A stretch of 64,000 bases of DNA from Lycorma delicatula (lineage: Eukaryota > Arthropoda > Insecta > Hemiptera > Fulgoridae). This document shows, piece by piece, positions 24,108 to 35,969 of this stretch (positions within the stretch are counted from its first letter, which is position 1; each line of letters begins with the position of its first letter). The translations under genes were made by a program, and so were the position numbers. The notes under the pieces were generated by a model. It did no database searches. It had not been told where the DNA came from and saw only the letters and a program-made list of their open reading frames with translations. The DNA lies in the NCBI RefSeq assembly GCF_047948215.1, contig NC_134458.1, forward strand, positions 135,163,571 through 135,227,570, read 5' to 3'.

Positions 24108-25570
24108 CACACAACTTTTTTTTTATAAATTTTTTTTATTTACTATATAATATAAAAAAATATTATTAATTTTTTTTAGATAACTACCGGAACGATTATA
24201 GGTGAACTTAAATGAGGTTATTCTTGTCTAATTTGGTTGTATTTGCGTAGTAATGCTGTATAAGAGGCGCATACATAGAGGTAGTAACTCGTGATTGGTT
24301 TCTCTTATGATCAATCTTATTCACATTTAACCTCTTCATTAGGGGGGAATCTTAATAATGTATGAGCTGTTTAATTCTGTGTATCACGAAACAAAAAAAA
24401 AAAAAAAATTATTTTTTCCTTTTAAGGAAAAATAAATAAACATAAAAATGTATATTTTTAAATCTTACAAACTACTTTCGTAAAAGTATACGAATATAAT
24501 AAGTTGAATAAAAAAAGTTGAGTTTGCAAGTTGTAATTTATTTGAATAAAAAATGTAGTCTGTTTTTTGTCTGATTTTCCGCTTATGCAGTTTCATTTCA
24601 ATATTTCATATATTCATGAATAGATTATAGAAAAGATTGATATTTAAATAAAATTATGAACAGGGTACTATTTTTTTAAGATTTTTTTTTTAATTTGACC
24701 TATGACTGGTTCTACGCAAGCAAATAATAATACACTCTTCGTGTTTATCGGTACAGCTAGTGTTGCACTCTGTAATACACTGATGAAACTCTGTTCTCTC
24801 AAATACTAATTATCTCTTATATTTTCTAATCTTTTATTCTCCAATAACCAGTCGAGATTGCCAGTAGTTTAAATAAAATTTCTGTTTTTCTTTAAAACCC
24901 TTTTGCCATACTTTGAATATCCATCGAAAACATTAGGGAAAAATAAATATTTTAGTTAAACATAAAATTTATGCATGTATCTTAATGAAGTTATGAATTT
25001 CTAAAATCGGATTATAGCAAAAACCGGTACAAACTGAAGTATTATTCACAATAATTTCCCATAATTAGTACATATCTTTTTCAAATAAAATGCAATGTAC
25101 AATGTTTATTTTTATGTACTGGTTCATAACATATAACTCTTCAAGGATAAGTTTTTCTTCCAAGATGTTTACAGTATACTTCAAATTAATATAAGTTTAT
25201 TAGTTTTAATTAAAATTCAATTTATTTATTATTCAGTAGTTTTCCATGATATAATGTTTTAGTTTTATAAAAAACTAAAGAAAATTTCATAATCCTTTTT
25301 TTGATAATTTGATTTCTAGAATATTTTCGATTTGTAAGATATGTATCTATTTCTTTCTAAACAAAATTTACGGATGAACCTATCATAATAAGTACCATAA
25401 TTGAAAGTTTAGTTATACTATCTTTAACTTAAAATATTTACAAGAAGATAATTCTCTCCACTTCATTTTCTGTTTGTTATTTATGCACACATGCTATAGT
25501 TAAAAAAAAAAATAACAATAAATTATTAATTTTTTGAAAATTTATGTTCACAACCTTTAAAATATAGTAT

Positions 25571-25571
25571 T

Positions 25572-25620
<49 letters not shown>
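25571..25620. repeat. (GT)n microsatellite
   Basis: Nearly uninterrupted GT units with one GTTT break near 25581. Confidence 0.95.
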
Positions 25621-25623
<3 letters not shown>

Positions 25624-26189
25624 GTGCGTGTTGGCATTAATTTAGATTAATAATTTGGAATTGGCTGGATTAAAAATCTTTAAACTTGTTATGGCTGGTC
25701 TAATAAGAAGAAGCTATACACATATATGTTCAAGCCTTTGATGCTATTAAAGTTACAGAGTTGAAATCTTAATTTTTACAGAGGTGATAGGAATCATATC
25801 TTGGATTATTTGCCGATAAAGTTTAACAGCACCGACGTTGATTTTTTTTCATTGTTGAAATTTTTAAGAACTACTTACCGCCCATTCTAAGGATTTTTTT
25901 ACTTATTCGCTGAGGATGATTACCAGAGCCAAATTTTAAGAAATAAATATTAAAACAAAATTTAAAAATAAATTTTGGAAGGAAAATCATTATCAAACGA
26001 ACTCCAACCAGGGTATTTTTATTACTTGAGCCTTTTTTTCATTACTTTTTACATTAGAACTTTTTTTATTACTTTATACAGGTTCAGAACGAATCTTAAA
26101 AAAATATTTTAATGTTGTAAAAAAAATAATAATAAGAAAGAACTTTCCAAAGATATTTTTTTAATGACGTCTACAACTATTCTCTGTTT

Positions 26190-27000
26190 ATTCTTCATTT
26201 ATTTACTTTCCTGGAATCATAGCTCTACAGCTATGCTACAGGAAGAAAAATATTTCCTGGGGGTGGGGTAGATAGTTTCTTTGGAGCCAATTTTCTCAAA
26301 ATTTTACCAATTTAACCCCATTTTATATTAAGCTCAATACATTAATTCATACTTTTCTTACCATTATAAAAAAATTGCTCCTAATTTCTTTCCTTCCCCA
26401 AAAATCGGAAAAGGCTATCTTCTATTTATTTCATATTTCTTTAATCGAATTTTTTTATGTCTTTCTAGGCACAGAAGTATTGCAAATGACCCAAAACAAT
26501 ATTTTGGGGCAATACTAAGGGTGCGGGAGCAGATCAAAGTTATAAGATTTTTTTTTTTAATTTTTAAAATTATTAAAAGTTTAAATAATACACTATAATA
26601 ATAATGAAATTCTATTATATTAGAATTTCTTTATAATTCAACTCTCTCTCTCGCGCTCTCTCTAACTCTCCACAATAAAAATAAATTTTAAGTAACTTTT
26701 TATTATTTGTACATTTTTCAGTGGATGTTTTTCTTTCTTCCATTTAGCATGATAAATGCAGAAAAATTTCATTTTTCTTGGAAGATGATTTTACAGGTGG
26801 GGGAGCAGAAAAAAAATACCAATTTTATGAACTTGCTAACCTTTTTCTGTTTATTTAAGCATAAAATCATAATTTTACATTAAAACTTCATCATAAATTA
26901 CCCCCACCTCAAAAAAGGGATCTTATATAACTTTTTCATGTACGTATATATGTAAGTTTTCCACTACATAAGAATAAATAATTAATGAAAGTATTACAAC
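26190..27000 (+). repeat. Dispersed repeat RepB, copy 1
   Basis: Starts TTTACTTTCCTGGAATCATAG and runs through TAGGCACAGAAGTATTGCAAA, TTTTTATTATTTGTACATTTTTCAGTGG, GGTGGGGGAGCAGAAAAAA and AAAACTTCATCATAAATTACCCCC. The same phrases occur in the same order and orientation at 56085-56840. A CT-rich tract (26641-26665) interrupts this copy. No coding potential recognised. Confidence 0.7.
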
Positions 27001-28081
27001 TTTGTTTTAAGAAATTATTACCGATAAATCTACCTTACCTTCAGCTAATATGAAAATTATTTAAACGTAAATTACTACAAATAGAAAATGATAATGTTAC
27101 ATAAAAACTAAAAATTGTTTTAGAAATTTAAACCACACTTAACCTCCATAAAATTTGAAATATAATGGATGTTATTAAAGATTAACTAATTCGATATCTC
27201 GGCACCAGAACGTTATTATTTTATTACTGACTGATCTTTAGAAGTAGAACATGATGGATTTACACGAATTATATCAGAAATCATAAGAGATCATGATAAT
27301 TGATAAAAAATAAAATTTAATATCATTGACCGAAACTTAAACTTGAGTAAGTTGTTTGATCAGATCACCCACTTTCACAGTTAACTGCAACTACGATCCA
27401 GAAATTTAATTTCAGTTTCGTAAATAATTGCGAAAGAAATGCAATTATATGCAACATAATTTCAGTAAATTAGCATACAGTAGTATATAACAGAAAATCA
27501 ATTAATATATAATATAAAAATTACACCGCATACATCGTTAATAATTTGTTAAGTATAATAATTTTTATATTATACGTATACGATTACATGCAACACATCA
27601 ATTAATAAATTTATTTTTTCGTTTCTATGTTTTACATTCACCAACTTTATTGTAACAAAATAAATACTAGCAGTAAATATAAATCAATATGTTTTTGTAT
27701 TGTATATTTTTATATACGCTTTAAAATAGAGATCGGGTGGGCGGGTGAGATATATCAACTCAGTGCAAACGGTCGAATGCTTTCAGCTACTGTATAAAAC
27801 ATTAATCCTGTTTCATGATTTCCTCATCACGGAACAAGTTTTTATGCGCTTGAAATCCTAAGATCACATTTTAAGTTCATCATACATAATGACAAACGAA
27901 TATAATATTCATTATAATTTTTTTTTACGATTTCCTTTTCTCTTTTATTTTATATGTTCTCATATAATACTTAACATACCTTATTTCTTATTTTTACTTT
28001 TATCTTTAAAGTTGTTTTTTTTTTATAAAGTTTTTATATTTTAACAGCTAAATTAAAAGGTATTTCATAATTTTTTCGTTA
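27001..28081. other. AT-rich non-coding stretch
   Basis: Nothing recognised. One GC-richer patch lies at about 27728-27785. Confidence 0.4.
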
Positions 28082-28236
28082 TTTTTTTTTTAAATGATGG
28101 GCATCGACTGTGTTGGTCATTTTTTCCTATGGGAATGGAAATTTCTAGCGTATGAAAAATGGCGTGTCTGATCGGAATTCGAACCCAGGACCTTCGGATG
28201 AAAGACTGAGACGCTACCATTCTGACAGAGATCGGC
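28082..28236 (-). mobile_element. tRNA-derived SINE, family S1, with LINE-like tail C (copy S1d)
   Basis: On the minus strand the head is GCCGATCTCTGTCAG with AATGGTAGCGTCTCAG (A-box area) and GGGTTCGAATTCC (B box), then the family linker CGCCATTTTTCATACG. Its 3' end is AATGACCAACACAGTCGATGCCC followed by an A run. Read on the plus strand, that end is GGGCATCGACTG, four bases, GGTCATT. The same core is found at the 3' end of the I-like LINE at 46908-46930. Confidence 0.8.
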
Positions 28237-28525
28237 ATAGTTTATTGTTTCTTTCTTAAGTAAATATTAGTCGGTAAAAAATTGTTTAAGATCACATCTT
28301 ATTTATTTAATGAACAAACAAAAGTTATCGCTTGTATTATGAATAGAGGTACGCCTCAATAAAATAAAAAAAACAAAACAAATACTGTTTATATAAAGAA
28401 AAAGAGAAGAAACTTTATAAGTAGCAGGTTAGATCAATCTTTGAAAAATATTTTTCTTTCGTATAGCGCTTAAAAAGGAAACTTAAGTTTAAAATTCCAA
28501 TTTTTATTTTACAATACGATTTATA
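28237..28525. other. AT-rich spacer
   Basis: No feature recognised between the SINE and the mariner inverted repeat. Confidence 0.4.
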
Positions 28526-29918
28526 CAATATGTTTCAAAATGAATATCGGAGATTTTAAAGTTATGTAATATTTATTAAATTTTACTTATATCGCTAAAT
28601 TATACATGAAATGAAAGAGCAATTCATACAATTTTTTTTTATAACTGTTCAATGTGAACACCAGTCGTCAAACGGTACGCATCCAGCCAATAGGAGTGTT
28701 CATCCCAAACTTCAATCAGCAAGTCTAGCAGCAACTGATTGAAGCAACTTCAATCAGCAGTCTTTTTCTGACGTGAAGAGTAATTGATGCGACAACTGCT
28801 TCAATACTGTATCTCAAGTCAGGCAGGTCAGCTGGTATCGGTGGCACATACACTTGATCCTTTATAAACCTCAAAAGAAAAAAAATCGCACGGGGTCAGT
28901 TCGGGCGAACGTGGAGACCAGGCAAACAAGCCCTGTCATCTGGTCCCCGGCGACAGATCCAGCGGTCGGGGAGAATTTCACTCAACCGATCATGTACAGC
29001 GTTGTGCCAGTGAGGAGGCGCACTATCTTGTTGCCAAATAAAGTTCTGTGGTACGCAGTTCCAGTTGAGGAAAGAGCCAAAGTTGTAGTATATCAAAATA
29101 GTTCATTCCAGACACACTTGCTTCCGCGAAAAAAAACGGCCGGTAAACTTTCCGTCGGGATACGTCACAAAAAAACATTCAGTTTTGGGGAGTCTCGTTC
29201 ACACTGTAATATTTCGTGTGGATTTTCTGATCCCCAAATACGCACATTATGAGTTTTTACTTTTCCATTAACATGAAATGTTGATTCGTCACGGAATACG
29301 ACACCATAATTCAAATTTAAAGTCTTTATCATCACAGTGATCATCTCATTTACGAAGCTAGCACGCAAATTATAATCTATAGGCTTTAGAGATTGTACAG
29401 CTGTAAACTATATAGACACCGTTGTAAGCGATTGCATAAAACCCCCCACACAGACGTCACTGGAATTTCTAATTCAGGGCTAGCCTTCCTAACGGATTTC
29501 CTATGACGACGCACAAAAGATTCTCTTACAAGTTCAACATTGTCTTCGGACACACTCAGTCGTCCTGTACTCTTCCCTTTAAAAATACAGCCTGTGGTTT
29601 CAAATTTTTTATACCATCTATGAATGTTATTTTCATTCGGGGGATCAAAACGGAACTTTAAATGGAACCGCGTTAAACAGCAACTAAAAATTCACACTTT
29701 GTAAACTGCAAAACACAGAACGCTTTCTGTGATGGCAGAGGTCGTCATCTTTGCTACTAGCGCTTCAAGCGGAAGGTACAGCAAATAGTTCATGTGTTTG
29801 CACACAACTGTAATTGTTAGAGTTGCTCTTTTATTTCATGTACACTTAATCGACATATGTGAAACTTGAGAAATATTACTCAGTTTTAAAACCCCGATAT
29901 TCAGTCTGAAGCACACAG
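28526..29918 (-). mobile_element. mariner-family DNA transposon, family M1, copy 1
   Basis: The left end and the reverse complement of the right end align over roughly 105 bases. Shared blocks include GTTTCAAAATGAATATCGG versus GCTTCAGACTGAATATCGG at the tips and ACATGAAATGAAAGAGCAA versus ACATGAAATAAAAGAGCAA on the inside. TATA lies immediately outside each end, consistent with a TA target duplication. The length of about 1.39 kb is normal for a mariner with a full-length but dead transposase gene. A second copy in the opposite orientation lies at 36258-37580. Confidence 0.88.
28640..29748 (-). pseudogene. mariner transposase (M1 copy 1), broken
   Basis: Would cut and re-insert the element through a DDE/D active site. 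Read on the minus strand from ATG at 29748: an N-terminal helix-turn-helix region, a second basic region (VRESFVRR, RKSVRKAS), the first catalytic Asp in FRDESTFHVNG, IWGSENPHEILQC, the second catalytic region WQQDSAPPHWHN, then SEILPDRW and the third block near RPN (expected PDLTPCDF), a C-terminal part, and a stop at about 28640. Stops and frameshifts are frequent, and the third catalytic Asp is not preserved. A small duplicated TTGAAG/CTTCAATCAGCA block (about 28705-28765) disturbs the C-terminal end. A short antisense frame over the same stretch is a shadow. Confidence 0.85.
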
Positions 29919-31179
29919 TATATAAATTGAAATTACATAATAAATATTATATGAAATAACAAAAAGTCATTGCCTAAAGTTATTTCGATAGACTGGTAGA
30001 TTTAATATAATGCATGATTTTGCTATTAACTTACTTTTTTTTTAATAAAAAAATGCCATAAATCAATGTCAGAACTGATTGCATACATTACAGATTGATA
30101 TTTGTTAACCGGTTTGTTTTTAGTAGTTCGAGAATTGTTAGAAACAATATACGAACAGTTATATAACCAAAATAATGTCATAAAAAAGTAATTTTCATTT
30201 CATTCGGAATTTGTGATCATGAAAGATTATTGCTACCAGTATAATATTATTTTTTAATGTGTATTAATATAGTAAAAGAAAAAGTTTCAGCAATAAATTT
30301 CTTAATTGTTTTGTTGAATAATACATATATGTTTTTATTTATTAGGTGTAACATCCAAAAAAGGTGTTCGAATAAAAAAAAAATCTACTAGTAAAGGATC
30401 GTAGACTAGAAACTATTATTTTTCCCCCTTTTAAGAGGTATTAAGCTTACTTTAAAATTAGAGTACAAGGGCTATTTTAAACGATCAGTAATTTCTCTTG
30501 CGGTGGCTGGCAACTTGCGAGGTCTACCGATTTATTCAAATATTTTTTTTGTAATTAACGACTAATCATGCTTCTCTATAATCATTTACGTACGGGTTGT
30601 AAAACTTTTAATATTAATAAAATAATCTATAAAATTTAAGATTTTGGTAATGATACTTTTTTTGGGCTATAAAATTGTAGTACTGGATGAAATACACAGG
30701 TTGCTATGAAAAGTGTTATTATGATGAATGAAAGAAATGTTTCAGAATGATAGAACAAACATGCATGACAAAGAGCTTCCTTTTGACTCTGAATAATCAG
30801 TAACGCTTTGAAGAAGTTGAAGGACGACGTTGATGATAAAAAAAAAACTGTCGAGTCACCATCTTGGTTTTAGAATTTATATTTTCACATGTTTCTTGAG
30901 GAATTCTTAATAAAAACGTTCATTTAAATTTACACTATAAAAATACTGGGCATATTGGTTAATATGAATGGTAACGCCAACTACAAACTTACGTAAAATG
31001 GATCTATATTGGAACTGTTGACGGGCTATACAGAAAAATAAAACTGATTTATCAGTTTTTTGATGCCGACAATAAACATCTGTTGTATACCGTTTCGGAG
31101 ATGAAACGCGCTTGAGTAGTACCACTTTCAGCCACCGTAACAATCAGAAAAATGTAAGCAAAAATTTATTTGTACCGAT
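29919..31179. other. AT-rich non-coding stretch
   Basis: No confident feature. The part from 30900 to 31140 has fewer stops on the minus strand but no domain that I recognise. Confidence 0.35.
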
Positions 31180-31430
31180 GTTAATTTAAAATATCTTTAG
31201 GGATAGGTTTGGTATCTTGCTGATTAACTTGAGGCCACTAGAACAAAGATTTTTGCATAAACTATTTCATGGAGTGAAACGCTACGGAAATTACGTCTTG
31301 CTATCCAAAATCAGCAACGGTGTCAACTGACAAAAGGTTTTGTGTTGTTTCTTGATAACGCACATCCACATTTTCCAGCTGTAAAAACAACTTACTTGAA
31401 CAATATCAAGCTATACTTTCAGTCATGCTC
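31180..31430 (+). pseudogene. mariner transposase remnant, middle part
   Basis: The plus strand reads, across a frameshift, like the stretch leading to the second catalytic Asp of mariner transposases: RFGILLI, then ETLRKLRLAIQNQQRCQLTKG, then VLFLDNAHPHFPAVKTTYL. The LxDNAxPH motif is diagnostic of the mariner DDD catalytic core. It lacks the N-terminus and the third Asp block, and no inverted repeats were found. It ends at a perfect hairpin (31427-31466). The family differs from M1. Confidence 0.6.
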
Positions 31431-31466
31431 TATACATCTCAAAGTTAGCTTTGAGATGTATAGAGC
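31427..31466. repeat. Perfect 18-bp hairpin, 4-nt loop
   Basis: Left arm 31427-31444 (GCTCTATACATCTCAAAG), loop TTAG, right arm 31449-31466 as its exact reverse complement. A third partial copy (TTTGAGATGTA) follows directly at 31467-31477. Confidence 0.95.
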
Positions 31467-31479
31467 TTTGAGATGTAAA

Positions 31480-32510
31480 CGACCTCCATACATTTAAAAA
31501 AATGATGACGTGAATTTTTCATGTTATACGTCAATAAAACTTTTTAAAATAGCTTTTTTCTTGAACTTTTTTATGTATTCAGTAATGTTTGTAGGCATAA
31601 AAATTAATTGTAATAAATATTTAATACTTCATTTATTATTTTTGTTTATAATTTTAAATAGTGATTATATTAATGACTTATATAAGAACGTTGGATCACG
31701 TTACGCAATCGAACTTGTTTTCATTAGTCTTTATTAGTTAAGAATTTCAATCGATTACTAGAATAAATGAAAAAATAAATTGACATGATACAATTACTTC
31801 GGGGGGACAATATTTTGTATAGTCTCCGAAAATACATCCATAAACACATCATTTTAATAATTTGTACGTGAACTAAAGACGGTTGTCGAGAAAACAAATA
31901 ATTACAAGGTATTACTACTAATCGATCGAAATTACCCTTTCACAAAAGTATTGCCATAATCTACTGTTGGGCCAAAAATATATTCATGGTAAAATTCGCT
32001 TAAAAGGAGCCCAAAATTCACAAAAACAAAAGTATTATTTGAATTACTTGCGGTAAGATAGCATCCTTGCTATTTTAAATAAACATTTGTTAATTGAGTG
32101 AGGCTCCCTGATTGACTGTTGAGATTGATGAAAATATGTTTTCACGTAGAAAACATCAAATAAGTACAGTATCAATAGGTTTAAAGGACGTATCTTTGGG
32201 AAAGGAAGGAATTTTTCTTTTCATTTTCCAGTGAAGCAAAGTTTTACTGGCAAGTGAAACTTTGCTACTTATTATAACTCACCGTATTACATCTGAATTG
32301 ATTACAATTTCCGACCACTGGTAACTGAACAAAAGGATCTGAATTTTCCTAACATACTATATATTCATCTAACAGAGACTAACAGAGAATCGCTTTCAAA
32401 ATTATGCGAATTTAAAACCTCAGGTACCACGTAAATGATTGAGAGGACGTAAGGGCTAGCCAGACAGCGGAATAAAGTAGAATGTGGTATAAATAGAAGA
32501 CTACTGAGTG
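31480..32510. other. AT-rich non-coding stretch
   Basis: No gene recognised. GGAGCCCAAAA near 32000 may be a remnant of the RepE repeat. Confidence 0.35.
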
Positions 32511-32512
32511 TA

Positions 32513-33642
32513 CAGAGTGAACATAAATTATTCAGCGTACTTTAGGAGTTAACAAAAAATGAGCAAAGCAATATAGCGGGGGTTGAATTTTTCAAACATT
32601 AATGTAGGTATAACAGTTACTGATGTCCTTGAATGAACACCCCGGTGTGATGTAACGACAGGTTTAACTCCCGTCTCCTAGGAAGATGTGAATCTAGTAA
32701 AAGAAACTCTTCAGAGAAGGCCGGGTAAATCAACTCGTCGTGCGAGTTTTGAACCAGGAATACCGCAATCAACAACTGTGAAAGTTCTACACAAGAGCCT
32801 AAAATCTCATACATACAAAATTCAGTTGGTGCATGCAGTTGAAGATGCACGCAGTTATAATTTTTGGGGAAATTTTTGATAAAGTGAACCAAGATAATGC
32901 GTTTTTAGAAAAAGTAATCTTCTCTGACAAAGCTACTTTTCATGTTTCCGATCAATTTAACCGTCATAATTGTCGAATTTGGAGTAGCAAGAACCGTTCA
33001 AAAGCAAGTACCGTTCGAGAAACAGCGTGATTGCCCAAAAATTAACGTTTGGTGTGCGTTGATTGTTTATGAAGTGATTGGACCATTCTTGCTTCGCCGA
33101 GCCAACGGTTACTAGCGTTAGTTATCTAGAAATGTTACAGGAGTATGCAGTACCATAAATTAAACATCGGCAATCCTAGGTTTATTTCCAACAAGATGGT
33201 ACACCATCACACTGGTGTTTACATGTTATGGATTACCTACATGAACTATTTCCTCAACGTTGGATTGGCCGTGATGGTCTAATTTCTTGGTCTTCTCGAT
33301 CCCCTGACGTTACGCCACTCGAATTCTTTTTTTTTTGGGGGTTTGTCAAAGACAGGGTGTACGCAACGAAGGTTGTTAACATCAATGAACTAAAAAGTAG
33401 AATTGAGGGTGTAACTAATGAAATAGCTTCAGATATTCTCCGTAATGTGTGACGTGAAATTGAATATCTTCTAGATTTTTATGCGCCACAAAACTGCTCA
33501 TGTGGGACTTGTTTGAAGTTAATAAGTAGTTTAAAATTGTTTAAAATGCCCTGTTCAACAATAAAACATGGATGTAAGTACGTTGCTTTGTTATTTTTTT
33601 TAATAACATCTAAAATGCGCTGAATAATTTATGGTCACTCTG
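32513..33642 (+). mobile_element. mariner-family DNA transposon, family M2
   Basis: The left end CAGAGTGAACATAAATTATTC and the reverse complement of the right end CAGAGTGACCATAAATTATTC match almost perfectly, and similarity continues for about 60 bases (AGCGTACTTTAGGAGTTA versus AGCGCATTTTAGATGTTA). TA lies outside both ends (32511-32512, 33643-33644), the expected mariner target duplication. At 1.13 kb it is shorter than M1, with part of the transposase N-terminus apparently lost. Confidence 0.88.
32640..33451 (+). pseudogene. mariner transposase (M2), broken
   Basis: On the plus strand: a helix-turn-helix remnant (KETLQRRPGKSTRRASFEPGIPQSTTVKVL), then VIFSDKATFHVS with the first catalytic Asp, NCRIWSSKN, FQQDGTPSHW with the second catalytic Asp (about 33186), LFPQRWIGRDG, SPDVTPLEFF, WGFVKDRVYAT and a C-terminal helix ending at a stop at 33450-33452. 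Several frame changes separate the blocks. In the third catalytic block the usual Asp before FF is Glu (PLEFF), which would be expected to impair activity. The motif order and the third-block context match the mariner branch in Tc1/mariner. Confidence 0.85.
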
Positions 33643-33798
33643 TACGAGTGACGCACTAACCACAACAAATTGACATTATGTTTCTTAAAATAAGGTCAAA
33701 GATAGCGGATTACTGAGCTTTACAATAAAGGTATGTAATAAATAAAATATTGAAACTTATACAAAATCATTGTTGAACGTATAAACAAGTTGAACATA

Positions 33799-33801
<3 letters not shown>

Positions 33802-33841
<40 letters not shown>
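33802..33841. repeat. (TA)n microsatellite
   Basis: About 20 TA units with one early T insertion. Confidence 0.95.
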
Positions 33842-33843
<2 letters not shown>

Positions 33844-35118
33844 AAAAACTGCTTAGTTGACAAAAATTTATGAGTGATGATAAATTGAAAGAAGCTGTCA
33901 AGCAGTGTTTAAATAAATGAATTATCGGCAAAAGAGTATGACGATGATAATTCTGAAGCTCTTGGATCAAATACCTCAATTTTAGAGGTGAATAACCAGA
34001 AATAAGTTAGATAGTTTCATTAAAAAAATATTAAAGTGTAGTATTTTTGTACTAAATTCTTTTAAAATCAAACCGTTTTTACTTTTAAAACAGCTCTCAT
34101 AAGTTTAAATTTACGTACTTATAAAAATTATTATTTTTCTTTGATATTATTATTAAACGTGCTACAATCAAATCGGAGCCTAAACAAAACTAAGCTGTTT
34201 TTTTTTTTAATGTTATAACGTAAATTTAATAATAATCGGTTAATAATGTACTAAATACCAATTTAGAAATTCTTTTTTATTTCATAGAATGAGTGCTAAT
34301 TTCAATGAATTAATATTTATAAAATAACATAATGAATTATTTTTCCAGTATATATGGAATTTTTATAACTGACCTAATTTTAACAGGATATAATAATAAT
34401 TAAATAGTATTCTTTTTATTATACTTTTTATAGGCTAGTCGAATTAATATGTAATTAAAACTTATTAAATTATTCAGTAGACTGAGCGTTATAATTATTT
34501 TAATCCGTCATTAATAAAATATTTTGTAATTTAAATTATTCTTTTATGTAGAATTAAAATAACTATCCTACATTTAAAAATACAATCTATAAGTTCTTTT
34601 ATCTGCATAATTTTTATTTTATATTTTTAAGTAGGTTACACAATTAAATTTACGCAAAAAGAAGATTTACTAATAATAAAATTATTATTATTAATTAACT
34701 ATAATCTAAATCTTTTAAATAATAACTGAAAGCTAACTCTACCCAGCCGTTTTACGGGCACAACAATTAGAGCACTTTACTCGTTCAATGATTGGACAAC
34801 GATATTACTCCTACACTGTTTAAGAGATGTTTATAATTATTTAGATTAAACTGTGTAAAAGCCAATTAAAAAATTATAAGTCCAAGGAGTTTATCTTGTA
34901 TTATTGCCAGTTTGTTGTATTTATGTGAGTAATTTTTGCCAAAGTAATATCCTTGAAAAAATATTTTATCTTTTTTTATTTCATTTAACTTTTTTATTAT
35001 GAATGTCGGCCAAATCCAAACTCAGTGTAGTTTGGTTATGAAACGAACGGGCGAGATGAGCAAGTATGTGATGTACTGCTAATAATAATATTACTCGTTT
35101 TAAGGTATGTACAGCTTA
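33842..35118. other. AT-rich non-coding stretch
   Basis: No gene recognised. Confidence 0.4.
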
Positions 35119-35133
35119 GTAGTATATGTACAG
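35119..35133. repeat. Target-site duplication, left copy, of the R1-clade element
   Basis: GTAGTATATGTACAG, found again exactly at 36068-36082. Confidence 0.9.
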
Positions 35134-35715
35134 GAACCTTGACCGGGTCTCGGCGCTGCAGAGGAGAGCTGCAATTCGTAATGTTTCGTGCTATAAAACG
35201 GTATCCAGACACTCCATTGAATTATAGCAGATATACCCCCGGTAAACTTGCAGGCCTAGATGTTACGGAGAATTTATGATGGGATGTCAAGGATTGAGGT
35301 AAGGAGACAGATGGTTGATGAATGGCAAGCAATGTGGGAGATACCTAGAACTGGTAGCTGGACCAGAAGAATCATTCCGCAAGTTGGTGTGTGGATTAAC
35401 AGAGGTTACGGGGAGGTTGGTTCCTAAGTATCACAATTACTAACAGGGCATGGTTAGTTTGAGGCCTACCTCCACCGGTTTGGCAGGCGTGCAATTCCAG
35501 AGTGCCGATATTGTAACGAGCTGGATTCGGTTGAGAACACGGTTTATCGATGTTGCAGATGGGATCAGGCGAGACAAGCACTGGGATTAAGTGATCTGAT
35601 ACCTGAGAATACGATACGGTATATGATGAGGAGGAGGCATGAATTGGATGCAGTAGTTACGATGGTAACTAGAATCATAAAAACTAGAGATGCCAGGGAA
35701 TGGGACGGGATTTAA
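35134..35715 (+). pseudogene. R1-type ORF2 C-terminus, broken
   Basis: In the plus strand: LQRRAAIRNVSCYKTVS, a frame change near 35200-35230, then IPPVNLQA, MLRRIYDGMSRIEVRRQMVDE, SWTRRIIPQVGVWINRGYGEV, LLTGHG, FEAYLHRFGRRAIPECRYC and ENTVYRCCRW, ending at TAA 35713-35715. The LLTGHG.F.AYLHRFG block followed by a CxxC...C motif is the characteristic R1-clade C-terminus after the reverse transcriptase. The His expected in the zinc motif is Asn here. In-frame stops lie at 35257 (TAG), 35425 (TAA) and 35455 (TAG). The endonuclease and reverse transcriptase are missing through 5' truncation. Confidence 0.9.
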
Positions 35716-35933
35716 TTTGATTTAATTCAATTGGTAGGGATTTACAAAGGCAGCCCTGATCATGAGAAGGCGGCTCACTGAGATGAGCCGTCTTTGATGA
35801 CTGATTGGGGACCCCTTGCGTTCGGGGGAAAAATAAAAGACTAAGACCGGGCTGGAGGCCAACTTCACGGAAGGGCACCGGTTAGAGGCGTGGCACAAAA
35901 AAGGACCGAGTCCCGGCCTACTGGATGAGTGAC

Positions 35934-35969
35934 CCCCGCAGGGTTCGGCATAGCCGGGATCCTGCGGGG
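35934..35969 (+). other. Strong nested stem-loop in R1 3' UTR
   Basis: The outer stem CCCCGCAGG (35934-35942) pairs exactly with CCTGCGGGG (35961-35969). Inside it CGGC (35946-35949) pairs with GCCG (35953-35956) around a 3-nt loop. A second stem lies upstream (GCGGCTCA ... TGAGCCGT near 35770-35790). In R1/R2-type elements, 3' UTR structure serves recognition by the reverse transcriptase. That role is inferred here. Confidence 0.7.

Larger units (their letters stand above)
23133..26189. other. AT-rich stretch with microsatellites
   Basis: Holds a cluster of short repeated and inverted ATCGATATTGACAAT units (23160-23222), a TA tract at 24068-24095 and a GT tract at 25571-25620. No gene recognised. 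Confidence 0.4.

Noticed and set aside
28854..29252. 132-residue open frame on the plus strand inside mariner M1 copy 1
   Set aside because: It is antisense to the transposase, which is recognisable on the minus strand by its catalytic motifs.
30907..31143. 78-residue minus-strand frame before the mariner remnant
   Set aside because: No motif fits a transposase or other family, and the neighbouring recognisable sequence is on the plus strand.
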